Positions 60,791 through 64,000 of a DNA stretch of 64,000 nucleotides are shown here, piece by piece. Source of the DNA: UBA8949 sp942493365 (GTDB taxonomy: Bacteria; Bacillota; Clostridia; Saccharofermentanales; UBA5734); contig OW818697.1 of NCBI GenBank assembly GCA_942493365.1, forward strand, positions 1,116,001 to 1,180,000, given 5' to 3'. The notes under the pieces were generated by a model. It was not told the DNA's origin, ran no database searches, and saw only the letters and a program-made list of their open reading frames with translations. The stretch's first letter is position 1. The number at the start of each line of letters is the position of its first letter. The translations under genes and the position numbers were made by a program.

Positions 60791-61934
60791 AGCATACTTT
60801 AAAATCATTCGCAAAAATATTGGCAGCATGATGATCTATGTTGCGATCTTTCTGGTCTTTGCCGTGATTATGACCCTGTATACCTTTCCGCAGGCGTCGA
60901 CGATCTTCACGGCAACCAAGATCCGCATCGCCGTTGTGCAAGAGGATGCCAACAACAGCTTCTCGCAGGACCTGGCCAAATACCTGGCCGAAAGTGCCAG
61001 CGTTCAGGCGGTCGCCACCGATCCCGAGAGTCTGCAGGACGCCTTGTTTTTCCGGCAGGTCGAGTACATCGTGCGTATCCCGGCTGGTTTTGGTGACAGC
61101 TTCATGAAGGGCGACTATGCCATTGATCTGATCAAGAGTACCGTGCCAGACACCACCGGCGGCGTGCAGATGGATCTGATCATCGACCGCTATCTTAACA
61201 CCGCCGCGCTTTATGTTGACAGCGTGCCCGACATCGCAGCGCTTGATCTGGCCAGCCATGTGCGAACTGATCTGGCGGCCAAGGCAGCCGTCACGGTGCA
61301 AACAAGCAGTGCCGGCACACCAGTCAACCGGACGACGATCTTCTTCACCTACATGGCCTACACGATCATGGCGGTCATGATTCTCGGCGTGACCACGATT
61401 ATGCTGGCTTTCAACAACCGCGACATCCAAAAACGCAACTTCAGCTCGCCGGTCAAAATGCTCAGTTTCAATGCGCAGCTGATCCTTGGCAACCTGGTAT
61501 TCGCCGTCATCACCTGGGGGATCATGGTCTGCCTCGCATTAATCACCACAGCCAGTTCCAGCGGTGACGCGCCGATTGGATTGCTGGCCTTGAACGCCCT
61601 GGTCTTTACCTTGGCCAGCCTGTCCATCAGCTTCCTGATCAGCAACTTCATCAAGAGCCGCAACGTCCAACAGGCCATCGCCAATGTCTTTACGCTCGGC
61701 AGTTGCTTCATCAGCGGCGTCTTCGTGCCCCAATTTCTGCTCAATGATACCGTTCTGCGCATTGCCAGCTTCACCCCAACCTACTGGTATGTCAGCAATG
61801 TCACCGAAATCGGCACCGGCGGCAGCGCTCAACTGATCGGCACCCAGATGCTGATTCAAGTCGGCTTTGCCGTTGCCGCCCTGGCCGTCTCCCTGGTCGT
61901 CGCCAAGCAGAGACGTCAGGGGCAAACAAGTTGA
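60777..61934 (+). CDS. ABC-2 type permease, second subunit
   Basis: 385 residues of the same build: helix 1 at about 18-38, an extracytoplasmic domain to about 190 (RIAVVQEDANNSFSQDLAKYLAES), then helices with GVTTIMLAFNNRDIQKRNFSSPVKM and FISGVFVPQFLLNDTVLRIASFTPTYWY, a YhgE/ABC-2 hallmark ending. GGAGGC lies before the ATG inside the upstream gene. The operon ends at the terminator at 61937. Confidence 0.88.
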   Translation: MQVFKAYFKIIRKNIGSMMIYVAIFLVFAVIMTLYTFPQASTIFTATKIRIAVVQEDANNSFSQDLAKYLAESASVQAVATDPESLQDALFFRQVEYIVRIPAGFGDSFMKGDYAIDLIKSTVPDTTGGVQMDLIIDRYLNTAALYVDSVPDIAALDLASHVRTDLAAKAAVTVQTSSAGTPVNRTTIFFTYMAYTIMAVMILGVTTIMLAFNNRDIQKRNFSSPVKMLSFNAQLILGNLVFAVITWGIMVCLALITTASSSGDAPIGLLALNALVFTLASLSISFLISNFIKSRNVQQAIANVFTLGSCFISGVFVPQFLLNDTVLRIASFTPTYWYVSNVTEIGTGGSAQLIGTQMLIQVGFAVAALAVSLVVAKQRRQGQTS

Positions 61935-61936
61935 AT

Positions 61937-61960
61937 AAATCGGCTTGCGCCGATTTTTTC
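61937..61960 (+). terminator. Terminator of the ABC-2 operon
   Basis: 8-bp stem AAATCGGC/GCCGATTT with TTGC loop and further T residues. Confidence 0.8.
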
Positions 61961-62005
61961 AACTAACAACTAACAACGAACAACGAACAGTTGCGGAAAT
62001 AATCC
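61961..62005 (+). repeat. Composite repeat copy E
   Basis: Heptamers CAACTAA and CAACGAA (two each, in near-perfect register), then the head GCGGAAATAATCC at 61993-62005, directly after a terminator. Confidence 0.8.
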
Positions 62006-62055
62006 TGATAATTAATCCAAACATGCGGTTTAGTGTTAGAAATGTTAAATAATAT

Positions 62056-62102
62056 GTGCAGTATAGTGTGAAATATGTCGAAAGAATCACACTAGACTGC
62101 AC
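62056..62102 (+). promoter_or_regulatory. Large inverted repeat, likely operator
   Basis: Arms 62056-62071 and 62087-62102 match over 16 bp with one mismatch (GTGCAGT.TAGTGTGA and complement). It lies 11 bp before an extended -10 TGTTATACT (62110-62118), so it covers the -35 region of the following gene. Confidence 0.6.
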
Positions 62103-62147
62103 GTATTTGTGTTATACTAATTTCATCAGTCGCCAGGAGGTGATCAG

Positions 62148-63449
62148 ATGGATCGAAAAATCGTCAAATATTTGATGGAATGGAAGAACAGTCCTTACCG
62201 CAAACCCCTGATATTGCAGGGCGCGCGCCAGGTTGGCAAGACCTATTCAATACTCGAATTTGGACGCGACCATTTTGAAAATGTCGCCTATCTCAATTTT
62301 GAAACAAATCCGATGCTGATCAGGACGTTTGACGAAAGTATAGAACCGGCGGACCTGATCCCGTTACTGTCACGTCAGACCAATCAAACAATCATCAAAG
62401 AGAAAACCTTGATCGTTTTTGACGAAGTCCAGCTCTGCAAGCGGGCTTTGACTGCGCTCAAATATTTCTGCGAGCGAGCACCGGGCTATGTCATCATTGC
62501 CGCTGGCAGCCTGCTGGGTGTTGCCGTCAATCGTCAACAATTCTCGTTTCCGGTCGGTAAAGTCGAGATCAAAACATTGTATCCGATGGACTTTGAAGAA
62601 TTTCTGCTGGCCTGTGGGAAAAAAGATCTTGTTGCCCGGATCAAAGATTGCTTCGAACATGATACCGCCATGCCCGCCTTGCTTCATGAGGCCGCGCTGA
62701 AATACTACCGCCAATTTCTGGTGGTGGGCGGCATGCCAGAATGCGTCAGCAAGTTTTTGGCGACTCAGGATTATATTTTGGTGCGCCATACCCAGCAAAT
62801 GATCTTGGCCAGCTATCGTGACGACATGAGCAAATACAATTCGATCAATGAAATCAAAAAAACCAGATTGGTCTATGACAGCATAACCGTTCAACTCGCC
62901 AAGAAAAATACCCGCTTTCAGTATAAAATGATCAAAAGCGGCGGACGCGCATCGGAATTTGAAAATGCCATCGAATGGCTCTCGCTTTCCGGTATCGTCA
63001 CGCGAATCTATCGGGTGGAACAACCCAAAAAGCCATTGGAAAACTATCGCGATATTGACTCTTTCAAAACCTATGTGTCGGATGTCGGACTGCTTTGTGC
63101 TAAAAAGAACATTGTGGCCGAAGATATCCTCTATCTATCCAGCGAGCTTGACGATTTCAAGGGCGGTATGGTCGAAAACTATGTTTGCAGTCAGCTGACC
63201 GCCAATGAATACCCCTGCTATTTCTGGATGTCCGAGCGGGGAGCCGAAGTCGATTTTATCATCCAAAGGGACGGAAAAATTATCCCCATCGAAGTAAAAG
63301 CCGCCGACAACACTCGTTCGAAAAGTCTTGGCATCTATATTGAAACGTTCAAACCGGAATACGCTGTCAAACTGTCAACCAGAAACTTTGGCTTTGAGGA
63401 TGGCAAAAAATCGGTTCCGCTCTATGCGGCCTTTTGCATTTGTGATTGA
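62148..63449 (+). CDS. AAA-type ATPase with DUF4143 (AAA_14 family)
   Basis: 433 residues. Walker A GARQVGKTY near residue 26, Walker B LIVFDEVQ, and sensor-like IIAAGSLLGVAV form the AAA_14 domain; the C-terminal DUF4143 domain contains ERGAEVDFIIQ...IPIEVKA, which resembles the PD-(D/E)xK nuclease core. Members are widespread in gut anaerobes, often in mobile or variable regions; function is unknown. An AGGAGGTGA site precedes the ATG. Composition is lower in GC than neighbours, and repeats flank it on both sides. Confidence 0.88.
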   Translation: MDRKIVKYLMEWKNSPYRKPLILQGARQVGKTYSILEFGRDHFENVAYLNFETNPMLIRTFDESIEPADLIPLLSRQTNQTIIKEKTLIVFDEVQLCKRALTALKYFCERAPGYVIIAAGSLLGVAVNRQQFSFPVGKVEIKTLYPMDFEEFLLACGKKDLVARIKDCFEHDTAMPALLHEAALKYYRQFLVVGGMPECVSKFLATQDYILVRHTQQMILASYRDDMSKYNSINEIKKTRLVYDSITVQLAKKNTRFQYKMIKSGGRASEFENAIEWLSLSGIVTRIYRVEQPKKPLENYRDIDSFKTYVSDVGLLCAKKNIVAEDILYLSSELDDFKGGMVENYVCSQLTANEYPCYFWMSERGAEVDFIIQRDGKIIPIEVKAADNTRSKSLGIYIETFKPEYAVKLSTRNFGFEDGKKSVPLYAAFCICD

Positions 63450-63543
63450 TAATAATTTGGTTTACTGCACAAAATTCTATACCAAGGATTTTCGGGGAGA
63501 TACAACAATGATCTCTCGAAACTTAAGGCTTTACAATATTACA

Positions 63544-63590
63544 GGATTACACATCCGCAACTGTTCGTTTTTCGCTGTTCGTTGTTCGCT
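63544..63590 (-). repeat. Composite repeat copy F, minus orientation
   Basis: On the minus strand, heptamers (CGAACAA, CGAACAG types) end in the head GCGGATGTGTAATCC (63558-63544). Its head is identical to copy G. Confidence 0.85.
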
Positions 63591-63616
63591 GAAAAGGCGG
63601 CCGCAGACGCCTTTTC
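63591..63616. terminator. Hairpin between composite repeats F and G
   Basis: GAAAAGGCG pairs with CGCCTTTTC around an 8-nt loop; nearly the same hairpin as at 37619-37644. Here it has no gene directly upstream on the minus strand. Confidence 0.7.
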
Positions 63617-63620
63617 CTAA

Positions 63621-63667
63621 GGATTACACATCCGCCACTTTTCACTTTTCACTTTTCGTCTTTCATC
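63621..63667 (-). repeat. Composite repeat copy G, minus orientation
   Basis: On the minus strand heptamers (GAAAAGT and GAAAGAC types) end in the head GCGGATGTGTAATCC (63635-63621). It follows the ilvC terminator. Confidence 0.85.
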
Positions 63668-63693
63668 GAAAAATCGGCTTGCGCCGATTTTTC
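63668..63693 (-). terminator. Terminator of ilvC
   Basis: 11-bp perfect stem GAAAAATCGGC/GCCGATTTTTC with a 4-nt loop, directly after the ilvC stop on the minus strand. Confidence 0.85.
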
Positions 63694-64000
63694 CTACGGC
63701 ACTTCAATCTCGTTGTTCCAGCTCATCATGGCGCGGACTTCGCGGCCGACTTTTTCGACCTGGTGCTCGGACTCGAGGCGGCGGCGGGAATTGAAGTTGA
63801 CGCGGCCGGTCTGGTTTTCGTTGATCCAGTTGCGGGCGAAGACGCCTTCCTGGATTTCCTGGAGGACTTTCTTCATTTCCTTCTTGGTGTCGGCGGTGAT
63901 GATACGGCGGCCGATGCAGTAATCGCCGTATTCGGCGGTGTCGCTGACCGAGTAGCGCATCAGGGTCAGTCCGCCCTGGGCGATCATGTCGACGATCAGT
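63694..64000 (-). CDS. ilvC: Ketol-acid reductoisomerase, C-terminal part
   Basis: Only the last 102 residues or so lie in the window; the gene continues past the right edge. The visible part holds the IlvC knotted C-terminal domain: MIAQGGLTLMRYSVSDTAEYGDY, then KKVLQEIQEGVFARNWINEN and the tail ending RAMMSWNNEIEVP. The enzyme acts between IlvB and IlvD in valine and isoleucine synthesis, so it supplies the step missing from the operon at 40-48 kb. Confidence 0.93.
   Translation of the reverse strand, partial: LIVDMIAQGGLTLMRYSVSDTAEYGDYCIGRRIITADTKKEMKKVLQEIQEGVFARNWINENQTGRVNFNSRRRLESEHQVEKVGREVRAMMSWNNEIEVP

Noticed and set aside
1..64000. tRNA or rRNA genes
   Set aside because: No cloverleaf or rRNA core segments noticed in the intergenic gaps.

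Overview
The window looks like chromosomal DNA of a moderately GC-rich, motile, anaerobic or microaerophilic Firmicute of class Clostridia, probably from an uncultured lineage. Pointers are the L21 leader with rplU-prp-rpmA order, an L27 with a cleavable N-terminal extension, CIRCE-controlled groESL, a DUF4364 protein, a rubredoxin/flavodiiron pair for O2 or NO detoxification, strong AGGAGG ribosome sites and Thr-rich linkers on surface proteins. No rRNA, tRNA, CRISPR array, prophage or intact insertion sequence was found.

Layout. 0-7 kb: a membrane protein, an AT-rich lipoprotein, then rplU-prp-rpmA, obg, yhbY, rubredoxin and flavodiiron protein. 7-13 kb (minus strand): DUF4364 protein, CAP-domain lipoprotein and a heterodimeric ABC exporter. 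13-17 kb: galE, cvpA-like gene, groES-groEL, acyl-ACP thioesterase. 18-24 kb: a Gld-like ABC-2 cluster (ATPase, permease, GldG-like protein, DUF4340 protein, DUF5711-like protein). 24-29 kb: pepF, a CYTH protein and two FAD oxidoreductases. 29-33 kb: a very large modular cell-wall protein. 33-37 kb: two tandem flagellin genes with duplicated leaders and terminators. 37-40 kb (minus): an ABC-F ATPase and a 39-residue Lys-rich protein. 40-48 kb: the operon cimA-leuC-leuD-leuB-ilvD-ilvB, whose first enzyme looks like citramalate synthase, implying threonine-independent isoleucine synthesis; the end of ilvC lies at the right edge on the other strand. 48-51 kb: a Zn/Mn-type ABC transporter without its binding protein, plus small membrane proteins. 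51-56 kb: an ABC ATPase, an FtsX-type permease and a TetR regulator with an operator-like palindrome upstream. 56-62 kb: a LuxR-type two-component pair and an ABC-2 exporter, with a candidate type I toxin-antitoxin locus between them. 62-63.5 kb: an AAA/DUF4143 ATPase behind a large inverted repeat.

The non-coding DNA is unusually structured. (1) A 24-codon hydrophobic ORF at 58345-58419 has a strong ribosome site, a convergent antisense promoter, an intrinsic terminator on each strand and a 13-bp inverted repeat able to pair the two ends of its mRNA. (2) A dispersed composite repeat recurs at least eight times: usually a terminator hairpin, then a tract of 7-bp repeats whose unit differs from site to site, then a conserved head close to GCGGAATGATAATCC. 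One related heptamer array supplies the last codons and stop of leuD. (3) A perfect 42-bp palindrome at 39.8 kb recurs at 7.3 kb as the two ends of a 134-bp element. (4) Both flagellin leaders carry an identical 38-nt block with the geometry of a CsrA target.
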